The notes under the pieces are model-generated. The model saw nothing but the letters and a program-made list of their open reading frames with translations, was not told where the DNA came from and ran no database searches. Positions 63,498-64,000 of a stretch of DNA of 64,000 nucleotides are shown here, piece after piece. The position numbers and the translations under genes are program-made. Each line of letters starts with the position of its first letter. The first letter of the stretch is position 1. The stretch spans positions 13,681,997 to 13,745,996 of the forward strand of contig CM055188.1 in NCBI GenBank assembly GCA_029224185.1, written 5' to 3'. The stretch is from Karalla daura (taxonomy: Eukaryota; Chordata; Actinopteri; Chaetodontiformes; Leiognathidae).

Positions 63498-63602
63498 ATG
63501 GCCAACATAAAAAAAAATGTTCCAACAGTTTTAGTTTGTGTTGTACTTACAGTTATGATCCTCCTGATGGGGCAGTTGATCCAATACACATTGCATGAAT
63601 GA
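63498..63602 (+). CDS. Hypothetical 34-residue single-pass membrane microprotein
   Basis: No family is recognised. The ATG at 63498 lies in cagcaccatgg, a near-ideal vertebrate start context (A at -3, G at +4). That is why I prefer it to the in-frame ATG at 63357. The peptide begins MANIKKN, a short Lys-containing polar end. A hydrophobic segment of about 20 residues (residues 8-27; VPTVLVCVVLTVMILLMG) follows, and a short polar tail ends in HE. This layout fits small membrane regulators or the cytosolic-plus-anchor start of a type II membrane protein. However, a TGA follows and no good splice donor precedes it. A possible acceptor lies 45 nt upstream. Hydrophobic frames arise easily from T-rich DNA, so chance is the leading alternative. 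Confidence 0.2.
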   Translation: MANIKKNVPTVLVCVVLTVMILLMGQLIQYTLHE

Positions 63603-64000
63603 TGAACTTTCATCTTCCATCTTTTAAGCATATTGTGGATTTAACACACGTTGAGTGTCTGTCCTTTCATCAGGAAAGTAGGACGTTATGTGCAAAAACA
63701 ATTTATGTACTCAGGCATGTATTCTTCGTTTCAATACTTTTGTAATGTTAGAAGCAAGTTCTAACTTTGTGGTTAATGTGGCACTACTAGTTTTACTCAG
63801 ACATTTTATCCGATCGTTTACATTTTTATTCAAGTACTGAGTTTAAGCCTTTTCTCATCTTAAATTTGGAGAGGGTGCTCACATCCTGGTCTGAGGCTAG
63901 TACGATTCAGTGTCGCGGCTCAGCTGCTGTGAAACTGACCCACACATTGTGAGCATCAGCAACTCTGGCTGTGGTGCTTGGTTCATATATAATTCACGTC
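63603..64000. other. Noncoding end of window
   Basis: AT-rich sequence. A tttttattcaagtactgag phrase near 63823 recalls the reverse strand of a common fish repeat, too short to call. No gene is seen to the edge. Confidence 0.4.

Overview
The window looks like noncoding DNA from a bony fish (teleost), probably a spiny-rayed one. The evidence is the very high density of long (CA)n/(GT)n, (GA)n, (AT)n and (ATCT)n microsatellites, together with decayed copies of interspersed repeats that I recognise from memory as typical teleost families. No database search was possible, so lineage and family names are inferences.

I found no exon of a protein family I recognise on either strand. The longest open frames are either translations of microsatellites (poly Cys-Val, His-Thr, Ser-Leu, Ile-Tyr) or unrecognisable chance frames. 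The window is best read as intergenic or long-intron sequence. Two small coding candidates are listed at low confidence: a two-exon model ending at a poly(A) signal (26371-26775, exon to about 26960), and a 34-codon frame with a strong start context and one predicted membrane segment (63498-63602).

Layout. 1-7 kb: two diverged copies of one repeat (788-1080 and 1936-2203), a teleost-type repeat at 2371-2570, and a DNA-transposon-like remnant at 5985-6300. 7.7-16.5 kb: microsatellites including a 242-bp (ATCT)n array, short perfect hairpins, and two candidate conserved noncoding blocks (10440-11050, 15560-15890). 17-18.4 kb: a cluster of repeat remnants ending in a 425-bp inverted-repeat element with an 8-bp target duplication. 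20-29 kb: a very G-rich tract able to form a quadruplex (21098-21132), a GTGCAT array, many GT arrays and the two-exon candidate. 30.2-30.7 kb: an LTR-like segment. 38-41.2 kb: a mobile-element cluster with a 5'-truncated non-LTR retrotransposon nested in an older repeat and flanked by a perfect 12-bp target duplication. 41-64 kb: microsatellite-rich sequence with two more teleost-type repeat copies (44688-44862, 49341-49440) and a large AT/GA compound array (62719-62899).

No operon, CRISPR array, rRNA gene or convincing tRNA gene was seen. I saw no evidence of a novel biological system. The best leads are the well-delimited transposon insertions, the quadruplex tract and the two small coding candidates.
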